NCBI GenBank assembly: GCA_030674155.1
Contig: CM060323.1
Span: 50,707,357 to 50,771,356, forward strand
Origin: Stramonita haemastoma
Lineage: Eukaryota; Mollusca; Gastropoda; Neogastropoda; Muricidae
Length of the DNA stretch: 64,000 bases
Reading direction: 5' to 3'
Each line of letters opens with the position of its first letter. The stretch's first letter is position 1. The position numbers and the translations under genes are program-made. The notes beneath the pieces are model-generated. The model made no database searches, was not told the DNA's origin, and saw only the letters and a list, made by a program, of their open reading frames with translations. Shown here one piece after another: positions 45,938 to 51,227 of this stretch.

Positions 45938-48535
45938 ATGTGCATATAATATAATGTATGACACTGATACAGGATGTTTGTTGCATTATATTTATAGTAG
46001 TGCATCCTGACTAAAGTGACTTACCTTCCAACATTTTTGTTGCCCAAAGGATTTGTAATGATTCTTTCCATGTTTTTCTGGAAGAGTAATCAGTAACATT
46101 TTAATTTTCATGATTCATACGTATGTATTGTACTTCTAGAAACTAAGAAAGTAAACAATAGTAATTATCAAATGAATAAAATTCAATAACTATTGAACCA
46201 GAAGTAAAAACATTTGTGCTTCAAAGATGGTTTTTCTTCTTCTTTCCCTTATCTACCACCTTCAACATTGTGAAGATTCTGTAGACTTCAGGATGTATTA
46301 TGCTGGGTATGTTCGGGTTTCTGTAATCACCCAACACTGACATGAGTCGAGTGACAGGATCTTTAACATGAACATTTGATCTTCTGCATATATATTATGT
46401 ACAAAGGCAATTAAGCCTAAGGTACTGACAGGTCTGCTCTTCAAGTTGACCTGGGTGATCGTAAAATTCTCCACCCTTAATTCACCAAATGCTGCTGAGA
46501 TTCGAACCCATGACTTGATGACCTACGGGATTGAAGTCAGTCTTAAAAACTTGGCTATAACATTCTAGCAGAATTTATCTCATCACTTTTCCATTTAAAA
46601 AAAGTGTATACGTGTGTGTGCAAGTGTGAGCTCATATTATACATATATATTTTATTTTATAATACGTGTGCAATGGTGCATAATGTACACATACAAGTCA
46701 TTATACGCCTATGTCTTTGGGGTGTTTACACTTTACTTGACGTCTCAACTAAGTCATAGCAACGTGATCAGGACCATTCTGACTCAGCGACTGATTCAGT
46801 TGACACTGAAAAGGTATGATACTGCGCAACAGTTTTTCCCTTGGGCTGTTGACATAAGAGACTATCACCCATGATTATTGCATTTATCAAGACAGTTGCT
46901 AAAATTTACAATATTTAGCAGCCCTTCAAACAGATAGAGATATTACTCCCTCCTCCCCCTTCTTTATTTTCTTCAGCATCTCATTTGCCCCTGCTGTTTG
47001 TTTCTCATTACATACTAGGCCTACTGCAGTGACTGATCACCAACTCACTGATGTAACTGATAACGTGATAATCTGATATTGCTAATTTAGTAATTCACTA
47101 ATTGTAATAATCTGCTCAATCAGACTCTGTCACTATCATTGTATCAGTCTATGGTATTTGCTGAGAAAAATCTTTCTTTATGGAGTCAAATCAATGCGAG
47201 GGGAATAATCAACACTTTAAGTTTAATTTTACAAGAGGTGGTGGAAGGTGAGGGCTGAGATACTTCAGGACAGTTCAGTGGTTAGAGCATTACTCAACCT
47301 GAATAATTGGGAGCGTCCCACTAGTCGGAGGGTTCACTAGCCTAGTCGGAGGGTTCAATTTGGTTTCCACAGCAGTGAAAAACACATGCACGCACGCACA
47401 TCCACGCACACATACACACAAAATAGAAAAAAAAATCAAACTGAATATCCCTTGTCCATTCAGAAATTAAACACAAAATAAAAACAAATGAAATTGAATA
47501 TATATCCTTTGTTCATTCAGAAATATAACACACACACAAAATAAAAACAAATGAAATTGAATATCCTTTGAAAGTTTGTTCATTCAAAAATTAAACACAT
47601 CATTGTCTTATGAAATAAAATAAGTTTCTCAGGGGAAATAGTCTGAGATGTGGTTTCTTCAGCTGTGAAGAAAAAAAAAGCACAACCCTGTCAGTTGAAA
47701 TAGTTGAGACAGCTCCAATACGGCAATAGCATCATACGCCTGCTATAGCATCATGTGCCTGTGTCAGTGTGTGCCTGTGTTTTTCACTGCTGTGGGAACC
47801 AAACTGAAGAATATTCTCATAAAAAACACAATTGTTTTCACTCAAAAAGATAATGTGGTGTTTTACATTTTGACTGAAGAAAGGATCACACACACAGTTG
47901 GCTACTATATTGGTAGCCTAAATGTAGAGTTTAGTAGGGAACCTTAGACGGATTTAGACTTGTGACCCCTGGACTAGGCCTAGTGTTCAAACCCGTCTGA
48001 GTAATGTGAGGGTACAGGTTTGAGCTGCTGAGCCTTCAGTTTACTTTGAGTTGGAGGCTATAAATTTTCAATTGGAGAACTTATTGTTGGGTCTGACAAT
48101 ATTCACATAAGGTGCTTTGAATGCGACTTTATAACAGTTTCACCTTCACCTGTCCCGGTGTCCGGTAGTCTCTTGGACCGTGGGGGCACAACATTAAAAT
48201 AGAACACAGGCCCTGAGTGCGAATACATGCAGTTTGTATAACTTGCACACACTGTTAAAAACAACAACCAATGACAAAACCCATTAATTTATGTCTGAGA
48301 AAAGATAATGAGCGTTAGGGCGGTACAAAATCCCCACCCTGGAAAGCAAGCTCCAGTGGTCCACAAAATTGTTTTTGCTATTTATCCCGAAATTTCGACA
48401 CACAGAACTAATACCATGTAGAAACAGACAAGTATTTTTCTCCGCCCTTTCACTGAGCCGAAAATAATGAATCGTCATACTGATGAACAAGTTAATATTT
48501 CAATAAAAACAAGTAGGGCCTACCTTTGAAGGCAT
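25908..48535 (-). CDS. CENPC: Centromere protein C (gene span, about 20 coding exons)
   Basis: Inner-kinetochore scaffold that binds CENP-A nucleosomes and recruits the Mis12 complex. Coding exons on the - strand, in order: 48524-48535, 46025-46077, 44489-44577, 42557-42720, 41932-42079, 41019-41068, 39668-40541, 38365-38501, 36232-36377, 35871-35933, 33254-35395, 32307-32501, 30867-31034, 29976-30095, 29330-29437, 29001-29090, 28332-28463, 27441-27616, 26775-26865, 25908-25999. Domains in order: two copies of a Mif2_N-like motif (residues 13-51 and 117-155), a Ser/Glu-rich linker (exon 7), a Lys/Ser-rich linker with a 25-residue tandem repeat (exon 11), the CENP-C motif RRSQRTRVRPIEWYKNE (exon 15), and a Mif2/CENP-C cupin (exons 18-20). 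Total is roughly 1,680 codons, well above the ~940 of vertebrates. Phases agree except within exon 11, where several single-base changes break the frame. Confidence 0.93.
26410..26600 (+). repeat. Dispersed repeat, AAGTCGGAGTAT family (diverged)
   Basis: Diverged copy of the repeat at 1378-1560, recognisable by CTTGAAAACGG, AAACTTCTCATCCAG and CTTTGATTCCCAG. It lies in the last CENPC intron. Confidence 0.45.
26775..26865 (-). CDS. CENPC: CENPC coding exon 19 (cupin core)
   Basis: Acceptor GGTTTGTTTCAG, phase 0 to phase 1. It encodes LYFITYGKVMVTINRATT, ILQTGDHFFVPRG. The G-D-x-F-x-V-P-x-G turn is the cupin signature that makes CENP-C dimers. Confidence 0.93.
27145..27400. repeat. (GA)n-rich low-complexity block
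   Basis: Long GA and GGA-rich tract in a CENPC intron; several open frames on both strands across it are artefacts. Confidence 0.95.
27441..27616 (-). CDS. CENPC: CENPC coding exon 18 (cupin start)
   Basis: It encodes PDDPFTLKLMTQQNLFTTG, ILTLAPAAEKPLQR and ends TMSTAV at donor GTGAGT, phase 0. The FTTGILTL...P..EK pattern matches the first cupin strands of CENP-C (vertebrate FFSTGKLILGPQEEKG). Confidence 0.9.
28332..28463 (-). CDS. CENPC: CENPC coding exon 17
   Basis: It encodes VGPGDVKKRLSTHVDVSS, CLDMTESTDIPVTHP and QQEVLM, leading into the cupin. The 5' edge is uncertain: the acceptor must be phase 1, and the sequence offers a tandem AAGAAGCAGCAG with three usable AGs spaced 3 bp apart (exon start 28463, 28460 or 28457). 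The stronger-looking CAG at 28475-28477 is out of phase. Confidence 0.7.
28630..28790. repeat. (CA)n compound microsatellite
   Basis: Interrupted CA array in a CENPC intron; open frames of His-Thr repeats here are artefacts. Confidence 0.95.
29001..29090 (-). CDS. CENPC: CENPC coding exon 16
   Basis: It encodes PVVVGIEPSREHLYIEQEN, LKRRKRQQKN, a short basic segment between the CENP-C motif and the cupin. Phase 1 on both sides. Confidence 0.85.
29330..29437 (-). CDS. CENPC: CENPC coding exon 15 (CENP-C motif)
   Basis: It encodes PQANTTGLRRSQRTRVRP, IEWYKNEQIIYDRRKS. This is the CENP-C motif that clamps the CENP-A nucleosome: basic RRSQRTRVRP with the arginine anchor for the H2A/H2B acidic patch, then an aromatic pair contacting the CENP-A tail. 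The aromatic order here is Trp-Tyr, while the human motif has Tyr-Trp. Both borders are phase 1. Confidence 0.95.
29976..30095 (-). CDS. CENPC: CENPC coding exon 14
   Basis: It encodes ANGWRGASMMPSMSASPVHY, FQQATPSPACKVSTSKNKI. The acceptor is the AG of GTAGAG, which keeps phase 1; the AG three bases earlier would not. No known domain. Confidence 0.8.
30867..31034 (-). CDS. CENPC: CENPC coding exon 13
   Basis: It encodes SASGPHRSLGAGVLGSTPIS, RAKGGGSATRRKERRVTISE and RHSISPP. Basic, Ser-rich linker just upstream of the CENP-C motif exons. Phase 1 both sides. Confidence 0.85.
31120..31500 (+). mobile_element. tRNA-derived SINE
   Basis: Carries CCCTGGAGTTAACATCAATA, GCAGAACATCTTGTGGACA, CTGCCTTTCGGAAGAGTA and ends near GAGCTCTAGTCAAGG. 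Both body halves seen separately in other copies are joined here. The head has lost a clear box A. Confidence 0.65.
32307..32501 (-). CDS. CENPC: CENPC coding exon 12
   Basis: It encodes VENVLGTPGGQTLADLSMSD, SALKSGISFRRFSHVPSSLK and LTVEDDIVSSPRL. Ser-rich linker, no named domain. Phase 1 both sides. Confidence 0.87.
32985..33188 (+). mobile_element. SINE fragment (3' body)
   Basis: Holds GCAGAACATCTTGCGCACA, CGTAAGAGTACGCCATCG, GGGAACAGATGACATTTAC and the tail ATTATCCTCGATATAAAAG. It matches the 3' part of the copy at 48968-49330 and the fragment inside both hAT-like elements. Confidence 0.65.
33254..35395 (-). CDS. CENPC: CENPC large coding exon 11, frame-broken
   Basis: Linker exon of 2.1 kb, rich in Lys, Ser, Arg and Glu, with acidic DWDDDVDDDGG and DFDEDDDEHLP patches. 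It follows acceptor TTTTTCTGCAG and ends at donor GTAGGA. Three frames are used in succession: from 35395 to somewhere in 35119-35230, then to about 34219, then (after further changes near 34060 and 34025) to 33254. Each shift is one base. Protein character is the same before and after each shift, so I treat it as one exon with sequence errors or recent damage rather than several exons; no splice sites bracket the shifts. Confidence 0.8.
33972..34430 (-). repeat. Coding 75-bp minisatellite in CENPC exon 11
   Basis: Six units of 75 bp plus a partial one. Translated they read HQSPSADSQEREVIS, TKSRKGSKEK, a 25-residue Ser/Lys repeat. Units measured from GAGAGTCTG to GAGAGTCTG on the + strand are 73, 74, 75, 76, 75 and 75 bp. 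The 73, 74 and 76-bp units carry one-base changes in short homopolymers and are where the reading frame breaks. Confidence 0.92.
35871..35933 (-). CDS. CENPC: CENPC coding exon 10
   Basis: Small exon encoding LSYTESPGKEQRLKAKTDSK between acceptor CTCTTGCAG and donor GTGTGT; phase 2 both sides. Confidence 0.8.
36232..36377 (-). CDS. CENPC: CENPC coding exon 9
   Basis: It encodes TSAAESPQPTSQRSSVYLS, VAGDVTGSITRLSNASV, LSPEPKLYGTRR and ends at donor GTCTGG, phase 0 to 2. The acceptor and first exon bases are present two more times upstream (see 36552-37115). Confidence 0.8.
36347..37120. repeat. Triplicated exon-9 acceptor unit with (TG)n arrays
   Basis: A unit of about 120 bp containing GGCTGAGGGCTTTCTGCTGC, ACTGGTCTG and CTTGCTGGCTGAGAGAAGG occurs at about 36347-36470, 36552-36680 and 36986-37115. 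It is separated by (TG)n and poly(G) tracts. Each copy contains the start of CENPC exon 9 and its acceptor on the - strand. Only the first (36377) continues into a complete exon. Confidence 0.88.
37270..38220. mobile_element. CAGGGTTC-ended DNA transposon, copy 1
   Basis: Ends are CAGGGTTCACG and CGCGAACCCTG; the element is 951 bp and flanked by a perfect 6-bp direct repeat CTATAC on both sides. It is noncoding and contains a SINE fragment at about 37636-37770. It lies in CENPC intron 8. Copy 2 at 43220-44161 is inverted relative to it. The ends look hAT-like; classical hAT elements duplicate 8 bp, but groups with 5 or 6 bp are known. Confidence 0.85.
37636..37770 (+). mobile_element. SINE fragment nested in transposon copy 1
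   Basis: The segment from ATCGAGGATAATGGAATAAG to CTTACGAAAAGCG equals the 3' body of the local SINE. It is at the equivalent position in transposon copy 2, so it was already inside the element before it spread. Confidence 0.7.
38365..38501 (-). CDS. CENPC: CENPC coding exon 8
   Basis: It encodes CEGKMAEGKEDQPGSSQPSS, VNGLSGHANQQSTSDQNIT and GIPQSQ; polar linker. Phase 1 in, phase 0 out. Confidence 0.82.
39668..40541 (-). CDS. CENPC: CENPC coding exon 7 (acidic/serine linker)
   Basis: Uninterrupted 874-bp open exon following acceptor TTGATTTCAG and ending at donor GTAAGA. It encodes a Ser/Glu/Lys-rich, probably disordered linker with SQESISNNREGDCYEVVYLS, VVEEEEAEEETHNESP and ELHTDGISDSDGPS segments. 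Phase 0 in, 1 out. Its intact frame contrasts with exon 11. Confidence 0.88.
41019..41068 (-). CDS. CENPC: CENPC coding exon 6
   Basis: 50-bp exon encoding DAESVASFCTTSSHKSK after acceptor GTTTTTGCAG. It continues the WSES-D/E acidic tail of the second Mif2_N-like module. Confidence 0.78.
41932..42079 (-). CDS. CENPC: CENPC coding exon 5 (second Mif2_N-like module)
   Basis: It encodes IGNLPVSDALNPLMNKQ, IGRRTGKDMKAGKTIR, ILDNGFENFDDYWSES. Thirty of 39 residues from NPL to SES match the module in exons 2-3. Here the module is in one exon, while the first is split by an intron at the Arg-Arg. Confidence 0.92.
42557..42720 (-). CDS. CENPC: CENPC coding exon 4
   Basis: It encodes ADMTREGTFVKPNTPMETAT, RKKGDLSEAPPQPSVSESPK, KPPGSLPSVLVQSQ, the Pro/Ser-rich spacer between the two modules. 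Phase 1 in, 0 out. Confidence 0.85.
42788..44250. repeat. Tandem duplication of about 250 bp, second copy split by transposon
   Basis: The block from CATCTTCATTGTAAGTTGAA to TTTTCACAAATCATAACAT occurs at about 42788-43036 and again from 43038, where it is interrupted at CATGAT by the transposon at 43220-44161 and resumes to about 44250. Confidence 0.85.
43220..44161. mobile_element. CAGGGTTC-ended DNA transposon, copy 2 (inverted)
   Basis: Ends are CAGGGTTCGCG and CGCGAACCCTG; 942 bp, flanked by the 6-bp direct repeat CATGAT (43214-43219 and 44162-44167). Its sequence is the reverse complement of copy 1 with scattered differences. The empty site is preserved in the adjacent tandem copy at 42964-42969. 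It lies in CENPC intron 3. Confidence 0.87.
44489..44577 (-). CDS. CENPC: CENPC coding exon 3 (first Mif2_N-like module, main part)
   Basis: It encodes RTGKDIKAGKNIRKMAG, GFENFDDYWSES. The pattern R-x-TG ... (M/F)EN(I/F)DD(F/Y)(F/W) resembles the N-terminal Mif2_N region of fungal CENP-C (yeast SRKTG...MENIDDFF), which binds the Mis12 and COMA complexes. Phase 2 in, 1 out. Confidence 0.92.
44715..45345. repeat. Poly(C) tracts and (AT)n in CENPC intron 2
   Basis: Four C-runs of 14 or more at about 44720, 44758, 45212 and 45321, and an AT-rich palindromic stretch at about 45050-45090. A G-run follows at about 45737-45758. Confidence 0.85.
45856..45934. repeat. (TG)n microsatellite
   Basis: TG run with a few slips in CENPC intron 2. 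Confidence 0.95.
46025..46077 (-). CDS. CENPC: CENPC coding exon 2
   Basis: It encodes KNMERIITNPLGNKNVG and two bases of Arg22, the beginning of the first Mif2_N-like module. Acceptor CTCTTCCAG, donor GTAAGT. Confidence 0.88.
46280..46566 (-). mobile_element. tRNA-derived SINE, second family
   Basis: On the - strand the head reads TAGCCAAGTTTTTAAGAC (box A) and GGGTTCGAATCTC, a perfect box B. The body contains GATCTTTAACATG in the opposite orientation and is unlike the first SINE family. Confidence 0.6.
47268..47345 (+). mobile_element. tRNA-like SINE head
   Basis: AGTTCAGTGGTTAGAGCATT resembles a box A and GGAGGGTTCA a box B, with a direct repeat CTAGTCGGAGGGTTCA nearby. It is too degenerate for a tRNA gene. 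Confidence 0.45.
47425..47600. repeat. Short tandem repeat, about 3 units of 60-75 bp
   Basis: Repeats of AAATTGAATAT, CCTTTG, TTCATTCA(G/A)AAA and CACAAAATAAAAACAAATG upstream of CENPC exon 2, in intron 1. Confidence 0.7.
48143..48195. repeat. Dispersed repeat fragment
   Basis: CACCTTCACCTGTCCCGG ... GGACCGTGGGGGCACAAC also occurs, slightly changed, at about 61043-61085 in HAUS3 intron 11. Confidence 0.55.
48524..48535 (-). CDS. CENPC: CENPC first coding exon
   Basis: Encodes only MPSK before donor GTAGGC. Chosen because it gives a phase-0 join to exon 2 and places a Met just upstream of the Mif2_N-like module, next to a promoter-like region. Met7 in exon 2 is the alternative start. Confidence 0.7.
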
Positions 48536-48569
48536 TTTCCCTTTAATCCTCCTATTTGTCCACTATTTT

Positions 48570-48690
48570 CAAGTTAGCCGCCATGTATATCCAAACGGAA
48601 GTGTTTAGGCCAAAGCCTAGGCCTGAATCGGATTGGTGAATTCCATCCAATGAAAATGGCCAAAATTACTGGCGCCATGAGCGGAAACAC
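48570..48690 (-). promoter_or_regulatory. CENPC promoter with CCAAT boxes
   Basis: Contains a YY1-like GCCGCCATG (48577-48585), an ETS-like CGGAAGTG, two opposed CCAAT boxes (ATTGG at 48632-48636, CCAAT at 48647-48651) and an E2F-like GGCGCC (48671-48676). Paired CCAAT boxes are typical of G2/M genes such as kinetochore components. Confidence 0.5.
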
Positions 48691-48967
48691 ATTTTGGTGT
48701 TTGCGAACCACAGAATAGGCAGACTACATACAGTAGGTTTAGGCCCTATTTAGCCTTTTATAGGCCTAGTTAAATTTCGTTTTGCTTGTTTTCGAGTTTC
48801 ATTTAATCCAAAGTATTGTTATTGGCAATATTCACATCTCCCCATGCCTACTTATTTTGTTGATAGATGGTGGTGGATTGATGTTTTCCTTTCTGTCCTG
48901 CTTGTTTTCAGAACTTTTCTGTTACTGGAGTGAATGTTTTATTAATGTTATTTATTTGTTTATTTTT

Positions 48968-49330
48968 TATATAGAGGAGAATGGAATAGGCAATAATGTG
49001 GTTTTTGTTTTTACATCTAGTCCCTGTGTCAGTATGTGTATGCAGTTTTGTCAACTTAGTCATAACTTAAATATCTGTTCCCACCAGCACATAATGGCCT
49101 ACTCTTTCGAAAAGCTGAACAAGTTTTAACATGTGCGCAAGATGTTCCGAGTGCGTTCACACACAGCGCCACGGTTTATAGTCACATCTGAAGGACTTTT
49201 TTGGGGTGGGGTGGGGGGTGGAGTCGGCACTAATATTAACTCCAGGGCTAAAATCCCCTTGAAGGGGATTGAACCCAGGTCGTCAGAATTGCAAGTGCAA
49301 AGTCCTAACCACTAAGCTATCGCGTCCCCT
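48968..49330 (-). mobile_element. tRNA-derived SINE, full length
   Basis: The - strand head is CGATAGCTTAGTGGTTAGG (box A) and GGGTTCAATCCCC (box B). The body has GGAGTTAATATTAGTGCC, GCGCACATGTTAAAAC and a tail ending CCATTCTCCTCTATATAAAA. This is the clearest copy for defining family ends. Confidence 0.75.
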
Positions 49331-49454
49331 TGTTGCTGGCAATATCAACATTTTTCCTGATCCACACAGAAAGCTTGAGTGTATGAACTCCACATTTTTA
49401 CCTGAGTAGGACAGTTTATCTCTCTCTCCTCTCTCCCCCCCCCCCCCCCCCCCC

Positions 49455-49768
49455 CGTTAAGTTGTAAAGGTAAAGGTGTCCCATAGGCATAACCTAGGCG
49501 GTCATAGGGGAGGGAGGCATCAGAGACCTCAGCTTCTCTAGGGGCCAGCATATTGAGGGCGGCACCCATCTCCTCTCCCTCGCTGCTTTACCTTCCCTGA
49601 TCCTAAAGAGGGCAGGTACCCATTTACAGCTGGGTGAACTGGGGGGATTGTACTGAAGCCAAGGAGTGCAAACGGTCATTCATCCAACTGGTAACCAAGC
49701 TCGACGCTGTTTAACTTGTCTTGGGAAAAGCGAGTGCTCTGACCACTGTGCTATCCCACCCCCCTGAA
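49455..49768 (-). mobile_element. tRNA-derived SINE, third type
   Basis: The - strand head GGGATAGCACAGTGGTCAG with GAGCACTCGC is a box A; box B is degenerate. The body differs from the 48968 copy. Confidence 0.5.
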
Positions 49769-49932
49769 CCAAGATTTGCATTCTACAATTCGGTGAAAGG
49801 ATGCCACCCTTATTCCCCTTTGGATGTTGGAAAACTAACATTTCTGATTGTTTTAGTTGCCTGTGTTCTCCCTGTAGTTAGGCTGTTAACCGTTTGACTT
49901 CCACAGCTACTTGTGTGTGTGTGTGTGTGTGA

Positions 49933-49971
<39 letters not shown>

Positions 49972-50084
49972 AGTGTGTGTGTGTGTGTGTGTGTTTCAGG
50001 ATGTTTATTTCATTTTTTTTTCTTTTACATTTCAAAGATATTGGAATTATAAGGTCTTGTATGCCTTAAAAAAAAATTTTTTTA

Positions 50085-50245
50085 CATGCAGTTGCTGTGC
50101 CAGTGTGTGCATGCAATTTTGTAAATTATGTCATCTGTTCCCGCGGGTACATGACAGCCTACTCTATCGAAAAGTAGGACAGAACTTTGGTTTCATAATT
50201 ATAGTCTCATCTAAAGGACTTCAAGGTGGCGGGAGGAGTGGAGTC
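50085..50245 (-). mobile_element. SINE fragment
   Basis: Matches the first SINE family: GCAATTTTGTAAATTATG, TCATCTGTTCCCGCGGGTAC, CCTACTCTATCGAAAAG and TAGTCTCATCTAAAGGACTT. Confidence 0.55.
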
Positions 50246-50764
50246 TGTGTGTGTGTCTGTGTTGTGTGTGTGTGTGTTTAAAGAAAAATGTCTATGATAT
50301 TAACAGAGGGGAGAAAGGAGATAAGATATATATCCCCCTCCATTTTATTTTCATAAAGTTTTTATGAACATCAGCTTCCCTTTTGCACTACATGCATGAA
50401 TGTTTGCATACAAAGCAGGCACACTCACAACACAGTAAAAAAAAAAGACCCCACCCCACCCCCCACCCCCGTGTAAACGCACACATGGAAATGTTTATAT
50501 ATATATACATGCGCTTGAAAGGATGTTCACTTAACTGTTAACAACACACCCACCCATATAATATGGTATTCATCTGTGATGTCTTCATTGCTGTGTTGCA
50601 TCCACTTTTGATCCGGTCTATCAACATTGACAGTTTACATTTATAAATGACATTGTGTATCTTCCTAAAACAGTTTCAGGGCTGTTGTGTGTTGTAGTTA
50701 TACTTGTGAATTGTATTTGTCAGTTGAATTTTTTTAATTTGCATCTGTGTGCAGGTGATCAGCA

Positions 50765-50800
50765 ATTGGTAATTTCATTCATGCTGACTACAACATGGCG
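50765..50800 (+). promoter_or_regulatory. Possible HAUS3 promoter elements
   Basis: An inverted CCAAT box (ATTGG, 50765-50769) and a YY1-like CAACATGGCG (50791-50800) lie about 250-290 bp upstream of the HAUS3 start codon. The transcription start is not otherwise defined. Confidence 0.35.
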
Positions 50801-51051
50801 ATCACAAAAGTATACCAATGAATTTTAGAAACTGAAGATCTACATTTGAAATTGATTATGCTGAACTTCGGTGAACCATCTTCCCAGTGGCCAGTGTGGT
50901 TTAGTGTTGATAAAATATTCTGCTCACTGCTGTGCCTCTTTGGACTTCCCCCCCCCCCCCCCTCCTCCCAAACCTGAAACTTAGTCAAAATAATACTGTG
51001 TCTCAAAATATTGGACAGATTAGTGAGGAACTCTAAGACAATTCAAACAAA

Positions 51052-51227
51052 ATGAGTGGTCATCAGTTTATAGAGACTCTACATCAGATTGGTTATCCTG
51101 ATGCCAAAAAACTTGATGCCAGAAATTTTGATTGGATGTTCGAAGATGAGGAAGCTTTGCCGTTTCTGTCTTGGTTCTGCAACACAGTTGGACACCAGAA
51201 TGTCATCGGTGAGAAAGAAAAAGAAAG
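51052..51227 (+). CDS. HAUS3: HAUS3 coding exon 1
   Basis: It encodes MSGHQFIETLHQIGYPDAK, FDWMFEDEEALPFLSWFC, NTVGHQNVIGEKEKE, aligning directly with the vertebrate HAUS3 start. Donor GTATGT, phase 2. Confidence 0.95.

Larger units (their letters stand above)
48730..50760. other. Intergenic interval between CENPC and HAUS3
   Basis: No coding exon recognised. Filled largely by SINEs (48968-49330, about 49455-49768, about 50085-50245), a (TG)n tract at 49913-49995 and poly(C) at about 49436-49455. Confidence 0.6.
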
